Positions 23,273 through 31,573 of a DNA stretch of 42,949 nucleotides are shown in pieces. The DNA is taken from NCBI GenBank assembly GCA_964502145.1, contig CAZCVI010000066.1, forward strand, positions 1 through 42,949, in the 5' to 3' direction. Each line of letters opens with the position of its first letter. The first letter of the stretch is position 1. Position numbers and translations under genes: made by a program. A model generated the notes under the pieces. The model worked only from the letters and a program-made list of their open reading frames with translations, did no database searches and was not told where the DNA came from. The stretch comes from CAZCVI01 sp964502145 (GTDB lineage: Bacteria; Acidobacteriota; Aminicenantia; UBA2199).

Positions 23273-25537
23273 TTAAAACATCAACGCGTGGCCAATTTTC
23301 AGAAAGAAGGTCCGGTTGGACTGGGTCAGCGGGGTAACATGATCACCATAATGGTCGTCGGAATAACCTAAGAACAACACGGTCTGCGGATTGATGGTAT
23401 AGGAGAAGAGTATCTTGGTAAACAGATGCTTGTATTGTGAATCTATAGGGAAGAGATAGTTCGAGGAATTGAAGTTGTAGTTTGTGTATTGAAAATTGGT
23501 GTGGAGTAGCGCCTTGCGGTTAAACTGATAGAGAAATTTGAAATTGGTGACATTGGCAGTATAAAGCCGTTTGGATTCCGCGTTCAATCGTTCCAGAACA
23601 TGATTCAATTCAAAGGTAATGTGATTGCCAATTTTGTAGGTCACAGACGGATTGATAGTGAATTGTTTGCCCTGACGAACGTTGTCCAAATCAATACCAT
23701 CACCCACATACGCATAAAAATCCGCTATAACCTTGCCCGAAGGAATAACCTGGATCGAGGTTTCCACATTATTATAATTGAAAATTTTTCCCATATAGTA
23801 CTTCTTGGCAATACCACCAATGAGCGTCACGCTTGATTGCATGGGGCCACCGTATTGAGTGGTGAATTTGACCGCCTTTGAAATCATGTTGTCGTTATTA
23901 TCCGTCTCGTATTTAAATGACGGGCCCGCGATGATAGTATTGTACCAGAATCCCGGATTCTTGCGATCAATGTAGCTGAAACTACCACCCATCTGTTTAT
24001 AACCAGCCATGGTAATAAAACCGAGATCAGCACGGAAATCAGGCGAAACCTGTCGGTAATAGGTAGTAAAATAAACATTACGACTGTCATGCCGATAGTA
24101 AACATCGCAGGCAGCACCATCGATTTTTTCGGTGGATTGTCCATAGTTGTTGGCTACAGCTTCGGGGTAACGGCTCTGGGAGGCAATGAATTGAACCTGC
24201 ACCTGATCGCTTTTAGTCAGCCTAAGCGTGGCATCAATACCAGCCAGACGGTTATAATACCCTTTCCCTTCCCGATCCGTGATGATCACACCGATCCCAG
24301 AGGAAGCACCGATATCACGACGGTAACGCAACACGGTAGCCACGCTTTTCAAATCCAGCGAGGTCCGTCTTGACCGCGTGGCAGAAGGAAAAATAAGGTT
24401 GGTGATGTTATCTTGAACAGTATAAAAACCAATAGTATTACCCCCTTCTTTGCCAGTTAATTTGATACCCCAATCCGGGTCGGCCAATGAACGGGTGTAA
24501 ACAATCGGCAAACGGGTGGAAAAAACACCGGCACCTTCAAGGAAGAAGGGCCGCTTTTCATCATAATATAGGGCAAACTGTTTATTAATATCTAACTGTG
24601 CAGCATCGGCTTCAACATTGGAGAAATCCGGGTTAATAGCCGCACCCAGTGTCATGTTGGGAGTAAAACTCCAGCGAGCAGTCAGACCGGGGTCCACTTT
24701 ACTCTCTTTCTTCACGAATTTTCCTGACGGGAAATTTTCCCGTTCCTGGGTATAAACTGCGGCCAGGGTGGGGTCCAATTCGATGTCTTTACCTGCTTTT
24801 ATGCCTTTGAATCCCACTATTTCCTCGCCCATGCAAACATAGCAAGGATTGTTACGATCAAAAGGAACCAATCTCAAACCATGGCGTACATCCCGGGGGT
24901 AACTGCGTGCGATGTCAAAGAACCAGGTCTGTTCCTCTTTGGTCCTGGGGAAACGAAGGGAACTAAAAGGAATCGCCATTTCCACATTCCAACCAGTGGA
25001 TAAAATTTTTCCGGCGGATTCCCAGATAATATCCCATTCGATGTAATCCTCGGTAATCGTTTCGCTGAAGTCTGCTTGCACACCCAGGGGGTTGCAAAAC
25101 AAATTGAAGCGGCGGCGTTTGTCATTAAAAGGGTCCAATAAAAAGCCGACATAATCGTCTTGATATAATTTGTCGCGGTCTGAGAGTTGGGCGACAATAG
25201 CGGATGGATTGGGATCGTGACAGACAAAACCAACGTAGATATGGGTTTTAGTCGTATAAATATAGACTTCAGTTTGAACCGGGGCCGGTATATTTTCGCC
25301 CGGCGACACTTCATATTTCAGGTCCACCATTAGAGCTTGTTTCCAAATCTCCTCGTCCACTATGCCGTCTAATTTTGGTTTTTGGTCCAGCATCGGGACG
25401 CGATGGGGCTCTTTTTTTGTGGGTTCTGCTGTTTGCGGGGGAAGTTCGGCGTAACTAAATCCGCGAACCAGCATCAAAAGAGTGAATATCACCAGGGTAA
25501 TAAGAAATCCGTTCTTTCTTTGTTTGCTTGATATCAT
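23273..25537 (-). CDS. DUF5916 protein with CBM9-like domain
   Basis: A 754-residue outer-membrane protein. After the signal peptide comes a carbohydrate-binding family 9-like domain (about 45-240): PKLDGIVDEEIW, HIYVGFVCHDPNP and DDYVGFLLDPFND. The remaining ~500 residues form a DUF5916-type beta-barrel, with NPDFSNVEADAAQLDINKQF and EKRPFFLEGAGVF, and a C-terminal Phe (GHALMF). These proteins are thought to sit in the outer membrane, and ligands are not established. The AAGGAG site fixes the ATG. It may handle a sugar or other small molecule, but no pathway gene is adjacent. Confidence 0.85.
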   Translation of the reverse strand: MISSKQRKNGFLITLVIFTLLMLVRGFSYAELPPQTAEPTKKEPHRVPMLDQKPKLDGIVDEEIWKQALMVDLKYEVSPGENIPAPVQTEVYIYTTKTHIYVGFVCHDPNPSAIVAQLSDRDKLYQDDYVGFLLDPFNDKRRRFNLFCNPLGVQADFSETITEDYIEWDIIWESAGKILSTGWNVEMAIPFSSLRFPRTKEEQTWFFDIARSYPRDVRHGLRLVPFDRNNPCYVCMGEEIVGFKGIKAGKDIELDPTLAAVYTQERENFPSGKFVKKESKVDPGLTARWSFTPNMTLGAAINPDFSNVEADAAQLDINKQFALYYDEKRPFFLEGAGVFSTRLPIVYTRSLADPDWGIKLTGKEGGNTIGFYTVQDNITNLIFPSATRSRRTSLDLKSVATVLRYRRDIGASSGIGVIITDREGKGYYNRLAGIDATLRLTKSDQVQVQFIASQSRYPEAVANNYGQSTEKIDGAACDVYYRHDSRNVYFTTYYRQVSPDFRADLGFITMAGYKQMGGSFSYIDRKNPGFWYNTIIAGPSFKYETDNNDNMISKAVKFTTQYGGPMQSSVTLIGGIAKKYYMGKIFNYNNVETSIQVIPSGKVIADFYAYVGDGIDLDNVRQGKQFTINPSVTYKIGNHITFELNHVLERLNAESKRLYTANVTNFKFLYQFNRKALLHTNFQYTNYNFNSSNYLFPIDSQYKHLFTKILFSYTINPQTVLFLGYSDDHYGDHVTPLTQSNRTFFLKIGHALMF

Positions 25538-25663
25538 TGTTTTCTCCTTTATTTTTAATCCAAATTCTTAATACGGGGTGTTTATGCTGAATGTTTCACT
25601 GGGCCATTGATTGGGGGCCCATTTTATTTTGTTGGATTTACCGTGGAATTCTAAAAAACAGGA

Positions 25664-25713
25664 TGGACAAAGCCGACTGACTGGACAAAGTGGACTGACT
25701 GGACGTTCTGGAC
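25664..25713. repeat. 9-bp-phased array C (TGGAC core, one arm)
   Basis: TGGAC starts at 25664, 25682, 25691, 25700 and 25709, with a degenerate CCGAC at 25673: six positions 9 bp apart. It uses the same core as element A but only one GTCCA follows (25735), so the second arm is lost or absent. Upstream, GGATTTACCGTGGAATTC resembles the outer end of element A. Confidence 0.7.
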
Positions 25714-25897
25714 AGGAAGAAATAGCTTTTGCAAGTCCAGAAATGGTATGGAGTTTGTTTATTGTCATTTCGCAATTCCTTGCCGGTTCGTTGCACCAGA
25801 TAAATTCAAATTTTCATTTGAAACGGTATTATACCATATTAAAATAATTTTGCATAGGTCTTGATTCGCATCTTATTTCACGAAAAATATTTGGGTT

Positions 25898-25972
25898 CCT
25901 GGATTCACTGCCAAATTTCTGAAATCGTCCATATCGTCCATATTTTTTCACGAATCTGATGGTGAATCCAGG
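25898..25972. repeat. Short palindromic element D (CGTCCAT core)
   Basis: Inverted ends CCTGGATTCAC (25898-25908) and GTGAATCCAGG (25962-25972) match the ends of element A. Between them ATCGTCCAT occurs twice in tandem (9 bp). The 25538-26034 gap holds only this and array C; no gene is seen there. Confidence 0.7.
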
Positions 25973-26034
25973 TAGTCCCATAGACTATGTACCGAACAGT
26001 GACAAAGTTTTTTAAATAAACGGCCGCTATTATA

Positions 26035-26062
26035 TTGACTTTTATGGGAAACTATATATAAT
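26035..26062 (+). promoter_or_regulatory. Promoter of the ornithine decarboxylase gene
   Basis: -35 TTGACT (26035-26040), 16-nt spacer, -10 TATAAT (26057-26062), 61 nt before the ATG. AGAGGAG at 26113-26119 is the ribosome site. Confidence 0.65.
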
Positions 26063-26123
26063 CATCTATGATAAAAACCTATTATCCAATTAATAGCCAC
26101 CCATAAACCATAGAGGAGTAGAT

Positions 26124-27284
26124 ATGAACCGTTCTGATTATATAAATGATACCGATTGGGCCAAGTTTTTGGAGTTTTCAGACCCACTGGAAACGCCTTG
26201 CATTGTCGTTCGTCTGGATATGATACGTAAGAAATATGAAGAATTGATGCGACTTATGCCCTATATCAAGATTTATTATGCCGTCAAATCAAACCCGGCT
26301 GTGCAAGTGATCCGTTTGTTGCGTGATCTGGGTTCCTCGTTTGATGTGGCATCAATCTACGAGCTGAACAAGCTGCTTGATCTGGGCGTACATCCCGACC
26401 GTATCAGTTACGGCAATACTATTAAGAAGGAACGCGATATCCGGTACGCTTATGAAAAAGGCGTGCGTCTTTTCGTGACTGACAGCCACGCCGACATGAT
26501 CAACATTGCCAACCAAGCTCCTGGTTCGCAGATTTTTATCCGTATCGTCGTGGAAGGTTCACAAACCGCAGACTGGCCACTTTCCCGCAAGTTTGGCTGC
26601 CATCCTGACATGGCTTACGACCTGATCCATAAATCGACCAAGCTTGGACTTGTTCCTTACGGTATATCGTTTCATGTGGGTTCGCAGCAACGGGACATCG
26701 GTATGTGGGACGAAGCTATCTCCAAGGTAAAGTATTTGTTCTCGGAATTAAAACGGGAAAAAAACATCCAGTTGAAGATGATCAACATGGGTGGAGGTCT
26801 GCCAGGTTGTTACCACCAAAAAACGCAGGAAATTGCCGAGTATGCAGCGGAAATCACCCGCTATCTCAAGGAAGATTTCGGCGAGGAATTACCAGTGATC
26901 ATCATGGAACCCGGTCGTTCGTTGGTCGCGGACGCTGGTATTTCGATCAGTGAAGTGGTGCTTATCTCCAAGAAAACCTCTAATTCTCTGTATCGCTGGG
27001 TATATGTGGACATGGGCAAGTTCAATGGACTGATTGAAACCATGGATGAGTCCATCAAGTACCCTATTTATACCGAAACACAAGGTAAAACAGGCCCGGT
27101 AAAATTGGCTGGCCCCACCTGCGATAGCATGGACATCATGTATGAGAATTACCAATACGAATTACCACTGGACCTGACTATTGGCGACCGTGTGTATTGG
27201 TTCACCACTGGCGCGTACACATCCAGTTATGCTTCCGTGGAATTCAATGGCTTCCCGCCCCTCAAAACCTATTTCATGGAATAA
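26124..27284 (+). CDS. Ornithine decarboxylase, fold-type III PLP
   Basis: A 386-residue alanine-racemase-fold decarboxylase that should convert ornithine to putrescine. PLP Lys55 lies in YYAVKSNP; other sites are the stacking His184 (SFHVGSQ), GGGLPG (223-228), EPGR (Glu262), catalytic Cys333 in GPTCDSMD and Tyr365 in TTGAYTSSYA. The specificity segment reads DMGKFNGL, as in the short bacterial ornithine/lysine decarboxylases, so lysine may also be a substrate. It is distinct from DAP decarboxylase, which lacks this Cys context. A periplasmic protein gene follows 62 nt downstream and may be co-transcribed. Confidence 0.88.
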   Translation: MNRSDYINDTDWAKFLEFSDPLETPCIVVRLDMIRKKYEELMRLMPYIKIYYAVKSNPAVQVIRLLRDLGSSFDVASIYELNKLLDLGVHPDRISYGNTIKKERDIRYAYEKGVRLFVTDSHADMINIANQAPGSQIFIRIVVEGSQTADWPLSRKFGCHPDMAYDLIHKSTKLGLVPYGISFHVGSQQRDIGMWDEAISKVKYLFSELKREKNIQLKMINMGGGLPGCYHQKTQEIAEYAAEITRYLKEDFGEELPVIIMEPGRSLVADAGISISEVVLISKKTSNSLYRWVYVDMGKFNGLIETMDESIKYPIYTETQGKTGPVKLAGPTCDSMDIMYENYQYELPLDLTIGDRVYWFTTGAYTSSYASVEFNGFPPLKTYFME

Positions 27285-27346
27285 AGAAAATGGCATAAAA
27301 AAGAATTCAGGACTTATGGCATTTGCATAAGGCCAAGGAGTAATAA

Positions 27347-28105
27347 ATGAAAACAAAAGCCAAAAATTTATGGAACAGCATTTTTGTCTTGTTTTTTGTT
27401 GGACTGGGTTTCTCCCCCCTTTTCTCGCAACAAGGCATACCTATTTTATATAACTTCCAAGAAGACAAACTGACCGTCCGTTTGGAACTGAATGCAGACC
27501 AAATCGACTCTTTAAAAAAACTGGGCAACATGCTGCAATCCCAAGCCACCCAGGACCGGCAAAATTTCAAGGGCAATGCCCAGGCATTACTGGCAGCCGC
27601 GGAACGTAGAGCCCTGATGGCGGATAATCTGCTAACTACGCTACTGGATGACAGTCAGAAACTGAAATTAAAAGCACTAAAAGAAGAACAGATATCCTAC
27701 CGGGACGTTTTTGTGCTCAAAGAAGTGTTGGTTCTGGATGAGTTACAAACTGCCAAGGTCCAGCTCATTATCGAGAACTATACATTGCAACCGGATGAGA
27801 TTGACAGTCATATAGCCCAGAATTCAGGGGAACTGAGAGAAAACCCAGACGAAATTGGCGGTAGAGATTTGAATAGACAGGGCATGGATCGCATGGATGG
27901 TCGCGGCTACCAAGCAAACCGCGGTATGAGACCAGCGGAAGACGCTCTTGTAGACCTATTCAAAGAACAGGAACGAAAAAAACAAAAAGCTATTGAAGCG
28001 CTCTTAACCCCAGAACAAAAAGTATCCTATACTCAATTAAAAGAGATTCTCCGCAAAGAATTCGATTTGCGCATGGCAAAACTAAAAGAAACCAAAAAAG
28101 AATAA
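27347..28105 (+). CDS. Periplasmic Spy/CpxP-like helical protein
   Basis: A 252-residue protein with a signal peptide (to about FSQQG, residue 28) and a mainly helical mature part. ELNADQIDSLKKL near the start and ALLTPEQKVSYTQL near the end resemble the LTxxQ repeats of Spy/CpxP chaperones, and a central Arg/Gly/Met-rich linker separates them. A periplasmic chaperone or sensor role is inferred from this resemblance only. CAAGGAG precedes the ATG. No terminator was seen in the 28106-28275 gap. Confidence 0.65.
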   Translation: MKTKAKNLWNSIFVLFFVGLGFSPLFSQQGIPILYNFQEDKLTVRLELNADQIDSLKKLGNMLQSQATQDRQNFKGNAQALLAAAERRALMADNLLTTLLDDSQKLKLKALKEEQISYRDVFVLKEVLVLDELQTAKVQLIIENYTLQPDEIDSHIAQNSGELRENPDEIGGRDLNRQGMDRMDGRGYQANRGMRPAEDALVDLFKEQERKKQKAIEALLTPEQKVSYTQLKEILRKEFDLRMAKLKETKKE

Positions 28106-28275
28106 AGCCAGGGAAAGGTCATTATCTATAACGTCTTGTGAACACCGTATAGAAAGTCCTACGACGGCAATCTATTGCCAGTTTCAGGGTACCAATGCAT
28201 CTGGATTATGTCAGGCTTATCCAGCTTTGTGGGCCAATCTTTTCTTTTTATCTTTACAAGTTTCGATAAGTTGGG

Positions 28276-29142
28276 TTATTTCAAGACCAAAAAAGAAGAA
28301 TGGGTGGTTTCCCAGTTTTTTATGGACTGGTAAAGGCGAGTTTTGCAAAAGTAGGCATATTCATATGACATGCGGATCATACCTTCAACATGTTCGGGGG
28401 AAAGGGTTTTGGCTTTCTTGTTGCCGAAAACGAAACAGAGGCCGAAGGTCAAGACAAACAATAGATCGTGTCCCGAACATAGCTGCCAGGGGTCGTGCCC
28501 CGCTTTTAAGGAAGATTTTATCTTCTTCTTCACGGTTTCTTCCTTTAATTCTTTATTAGCGGAGCATTCCAGTGCTTTTGGAATTAACGTGTTGAGGTTG
28601 GTAATCAAAGTATTCTTGTCAATAAAATCTTCCAGTTTTCCAAAATCCATTAATTTCTTAAATTCAACGCGGAGGTTGTCCTGTGACGGCGAGGAAAACC
28701 AGCGTAAATAACCAATGGGCAACACAGCTTCCAAGATCATATCAATGGGGGATTTTCGGAGCGTTTTAATACGATTGTCGGAGCCGAATTCAGAGAATAT
28801 TTTTTCCTGAACTTCAGAGGTGGCAAGAATCATGGTTTCAAGGTCGTGGGTATCGGTTAGAAAAAGGTTCGGGGAGGAAGGATACGCGGTTTCCAGGTTC
28901 CAGCAATCAGAATCCACAATGGATAGGATGCCTGTGAAATTGTCTTCTTCAAGTATTGCCAAAGCGCCGATGGCGTTGTCTTTATTATGGGCTAGGATTA
29001 ATAAACACTCCTGCTGGTTCACAAAACGACGGTACACTCTGATGTCGCTGTCCCCTTCCACCAAAATAAATGAACCATCATGTTGACTACGAGTCATCCT
29101 GACAGTATTGGCAATAGTATGGGCGTTTAGGTTTTCTCTCAC
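28276..29142 (-). CDS. DUF4435/TOPRIM nuclease-like protein (AriB-like)
   Basis: A 288-residue protein of the DUF4435 type. The TOPRIM-like acidic sites are visible: Glu29 in FILVEGDSDIRVY and Asp77/Asp79 in SIVDSDCW, followed by the family segment TDTHDLETMIL. In PARIS, the AriB effector is a DUF4435 protein that is released by the ATPase AriA and cleaves a host tRNA when a phage protein is sensed. Here the ATPase gene is immediately upstream and overlaps it by 4 nt (ATGA). The similarity to AriB is at the level of family, order and motifs; other ATPase-DUF4435 pairs exist. Confidence 0.75.
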   Translation of the reverse strand: MRENLNAHTIANTVRMTRSQHDGSFILVEGDSDIRVYRRFVNQQECLLILAHNKDNAIGALAILEEDNFTGILSIVDSDCWNLETAYPSSPNLFLTDTHDLETMILATSEVQEKIFSEFGSDNRIKTLRKSPIDMILEAVLPIGYLRWFSSPSQDNLRVEFKKLMDFGKLEDFIDKNTLITNLNTLIPKALECSANKELKEETVKKKIKSSLKAGHDPWQLCSGHDLLFVLTFGLCFVFGNKKAKTLSPEHVEGMIRMSYEYAYFCKTRLYQSIKNWETTHSSFLVLK

Positions 29143-30494
29143 TGGTTCGGGCCTTTTAATTCAACGGTTAAATCCCACCGGTCATTAATAATTTGCGGTG
29201 AATGGGTGGCAATCAGAACATCAAAGCCGATCAGCTTGGTGATCTCTCCTAAATCCTTTAAAAATTGCTGCTGCCAATAGATATGGAGGGATAACTCCGG
29301 TTCGTCAATCAAAATCAAGGATTCCGGGCTGACTTTAAACAACAACCCATAAAGCAAAACCAGCTCGTGCTGTTCGCCGGAAGACAAACTGTTGGGTGAT
29401 ATCCTTTTGCCATCGGAAGTGGTGAATACAAAACCATCCGTCTTGCTGATGGATAACTGCTTGTAGAGGAACCGGCTGTTGATGATTTTGATCAACAGAT
29501 CGATTTTTGTCATCAATTCATCAAAAACACTCAGTTTTTGTTTCCCGTCTGCAATGTACACGGCCAGCACGTGGGCGTTATTTTTATCTATGTTTTGCAA
29601 ATCTTTGAAATCAATCTCCTGCTCTTTATCCATGAATCCAGTGGTGGTCAATCGTTTCCGTTTTTCTTCCAGTTGGTTTAATTCGTCTCGCAGTTGCTCC
29701 AATGAAAGGAGAGTGGATGGCGTGTTTTTAACTAATCGAGTGGGAAAGGTTCTATCCAAAGATTGGGACAGGGTGCCGTACTCGGCCAGATTCGCTTGGA
29801 TTAACTCCGCCAATTCTTTGGAATAGTTGGTCACAGCCTCTACCTTTCCATGGAAATTGGATGTTGCGTTTTCATTTGGTTTACCGGGGTTGAAAGAAAA
29901 ATCAAATAACCGCTGGGTTTCGATAAAATGGATTGGAACGGTATTTATTATTTCTTTTAACCAAACAGGTTCGGATTTTCCCTTAAATATGAATGGGACC
30001 GATAAGGTATCTTCGAAACCTGAGACTACTTTCTTCGATGACTTTTTTTTACCAAAAGTATCCTGATGCACGTAGTTAAGACCAATTCTTCCCATCGCTG
30101 GGTCAAAACTTTGTAAAGGCCCACTTGGTAAAGATAAATCACTAGGTACTGCGAATTCTATTTTGTGTGATTTTGCCTTCGCTCCTTTTTCAAAAAGCTC
30201 GAGAATTAAAGAATTTTCATTACTGGCTTTTTTCTTGCCATTCTCTTCTGACTTGCCGTTCTTCTTTAAAATCAGCATACTGTCATTGTCAAAACTGATG
30301 GATAATTCTTTAAAAGGGATAGTAAGTATCTTATTATACTTTGAATTAAAGAGTTCATTCACCAGGGTGAGTAAGATGGTTTTTCCATAACCGTTGGGTC
30401 CATGAATGATGGTGATGTGCTCCGTGGTATTTAATGGGATGTCATGGTTGAATACGCCAAACAAGTCTTTCACGGCAATCTTCGTTATTCTCAT
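29139..30494 (-). CDS. AAA/ABC-type ATPase (AriA/OLD-like)
   Basis: A 451-residue SMC/ABC-like ATPase. It has Walker A GPNGYGKT (32-39), a central helical insertion with a coiled-coil stretch (QLRDELNQLEEKRKRL), the signature SSGEQHE (371-377), Walker B LILIDEPELSLH (Asp397, Glu398) and the His switch ATHSPQ (His431). Such AAA_15/OLD-type ATPases act as phage sensors in defence systems. The gene order ATPase then DUF4435, with an ATGA overlap, is that of ariA-ariB. A weak promoter and an AAGGAG site lie upstream. Confidence 0.8.
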   Translation of the reverse strand: MRITKIAVKDLFGVFNHDIPLNTTEHITIIHGPNGYGKTILLTLVNELFNSKYNKILTIPFKELSISFDNDSMLILKKNGKSEENGKKKASNENSLILELFEKGAKAKSHKIEFAVPSDLSLPSGPLQSFDPAMGRIGLNYVHQDTFGKKKSSKKVVSGFEDTLSVPFIFKGKSEPVWLKEIINTVPIHFIETQRLFDFSFNPGKPNENATSNFHGKVEAVTNYSKELAELIQANLAEYGTLSQSLDRTFPTRLVKNTPSTLLSLEQLRDELNQLEEKRKRLTTTGFMDKEQEIDFKDLQNIDKNNAHVLAVYIADGKQKLSVFDELMTKIDLLIKIINSRFLYKQLSISKTDGFVFTTSDGKRISPNSLSSGEQHELVLLYGLLFKVSPESLILIDEPELSLHIYWQQQFLKDLGEITKLIGFDVLIATHSPQIINDRWDLTVELKGPNQ

Positions 30495-30513
30495 AAAAGC
30501 TCCTTACCCTTTT

Positions 30514-30542
30514 ATTCTAAACCATTTTATAAAAAGTTACAA
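30514..30542 (-). promoter_or_regulatory. Possible promoter of the ATPase-DUF4435 pair
   Basis: Minus strand: TTGTAA (30542-30537), 17-nt spacer, TAGAAT (30519-30514), 19 nt before the ATG at 30494. The mRNA leader would be short but contains AAGGAG. Confidence 0.45.
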
Positions 30543-30565
30543 GACCACCCGGTAAAAAAATCTTC

Positions 30566-30656
30566 CCCACGAATTTCGCGAATTGACACGAAAAAAAAAG
30601 AAAAGAGAATACCATTTTTTTCGAGAAAATTCGTGATCATTCGTGTAATTCGTGGG
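30566..30656. repeat. 9/10-bp-phased palindromic element E (ATTCG core)
   Basis: A 27-bp left arm starting CCCACGAATTTCGCGAAT (30566-30592) pairs with 30630-30656 (ending AATTCGTGGG) at about 22 of 27 positions. CGAAT starts at 30570 and 30579; ATTCG starts at 30629, 30639 and 30648. It separates the divergent ATPase-DUF4435 and xdh transcripts. Its sequence closely resembles the array at 42350. Confidence 0.8.
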
Positions 30657-30687
30657 CCACTCTTTTTTCTATTATTTACAAACGCCC

Positions 30688-30717
30688 TTGAAATCGTTCG
30701 TCAAATAGGTTTATAAT
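30688..30717 (+). promoter_or_regulatory. Promoter of the xdh operon
   Basis: -35 TTGAAA (30688-30693), 18-nt spacer, -10 TATAAT (30712-30717), 31 nt before the GTG start at 30749. Confidence 0.6.
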
Positions 30718-30748
30718 TAAGACCTATAATGCCACTAGGAGTAAAACG

Positions 30749-31573
30749 GTGAATGAAATATATGAAGCCATACTAAATTTGCAAGCCCACGGCGGTAAAG
30801 GGGTACTGGTCACAGTGGTGGAAAAAGAAGGTCACGGCCCGGCAGCTATTGGCACCAAAATGCTGGTCACAACAGACGGTAAACGTTTGGGCACAGTGGG
30901 CGGCGGCGCGATTGAATACGCGGCAATTAACCGCATCCCACACCTGCTGAAAGAAGGCAAAAGCGGCACGGTCAAATACCTGCTCAGCCCGGATAACGAA
31001 CTGATTGAAGGGGAAAAAACAGGCATGATGTGCGGCGGCAGCACGACGCTCTATTACGAGATCATTGGTTTTACGACCCACCTCTTTATTTTCGGCGGCG
31101 GTCACATTGGCCAAGCTATGGTTCAACATATGAAAAATATGGGCTATTATATCACGATCATTGATAACCGCCCAGGCTTGACAGATACTATCGAATACGC
31201 CCACCAACGTCTCACAGTAGATTCATACGAAGCCGCTTTGCTAAAGGAAACAGTGCCGCCAGACAGTTTCTTTCTCATCGCTACGCATTCCCACGCGCTG
31301 GACTACGTGGTACTCAAACGTATCTATAGCGCCAACTGGCACCCGCGTTACGTGGGTTTAATCGCTTCCCGCAAAAAATCCCCGGTGATGATCGCACGAC
31401 TGCAAGAAGAACTGGGCCAAAACCTGGACTTACGTTCCCTTTACTCTCCTGTAGGCCTGGATATCGGCGGCACGACACCGGACGAAATCGCGATTGCTAT
31501 CATCGCGGAATTGCAGGTGGTGCTCTTTAACAAAACGGGACACAACCATATGCGCACCAAGGAGAAAACATGA
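30749..31573 (+). CDS. xdhC: XdhC/CoxI family Moco-insertion factor
   Basis: A 274-residue accessory protein expected to bind sulfurated molybdenum cofactor and load it into the xanthine dehydrogenase encoded next. It shows the N-terminal XdhC part (VTVVEKEGHGP, LGTVGGGAIE, TGMMCGGS with the family Cys) and the C-terminal Rossmann part FIFGGGHIGQA (116-118 GGG). It starts with GTG behind AGGAG; no in-frame ATG is near. It overlaps the next gene by ATGA. Gene order xdhC-xdhA-xdhB differs from the usual ABC order. Confidence 0.9.
   Translation: MNEIYEAILNLQAHGGKGVLVTVVEKEGHGPAAIGTKMLVTTDGKRLGTVGGGAIEYAAINRIPHLLKEGKSGTVKYLLSPDNELIEGEKTGMMCGGSTTLYYEIIGFTTHLFIFGGGHIGQAMVQHMKNMGYYITIIDNRPGLTDTIEYAHQRLTVDSYEAALLKETVPPDSFFLIATHSHALDYVVLKRIYSANWHPRYVGLIASRKKSPVMIARLQEELGQNLDLRSLYSPVGLDIGGTTPDEIAIAIIAELQVVLFNKTGHNHMRTKEKT

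Noticed and set aside
26124..27284. Diaminopimelate decarboxylase (lysA)
   Set aside because: The GPTCDSMD and GAYTSSYA context and the DMGKF segment fit short ornithine/lysine decarboxylases better.
28276..30494. Gabija or a single-protein OLD nuclease
   Set aside because: The TOPRIM-like part is a separate DUF4435 protein and there is no UvrD-type helicase, so PARIS-type pairing fits better.
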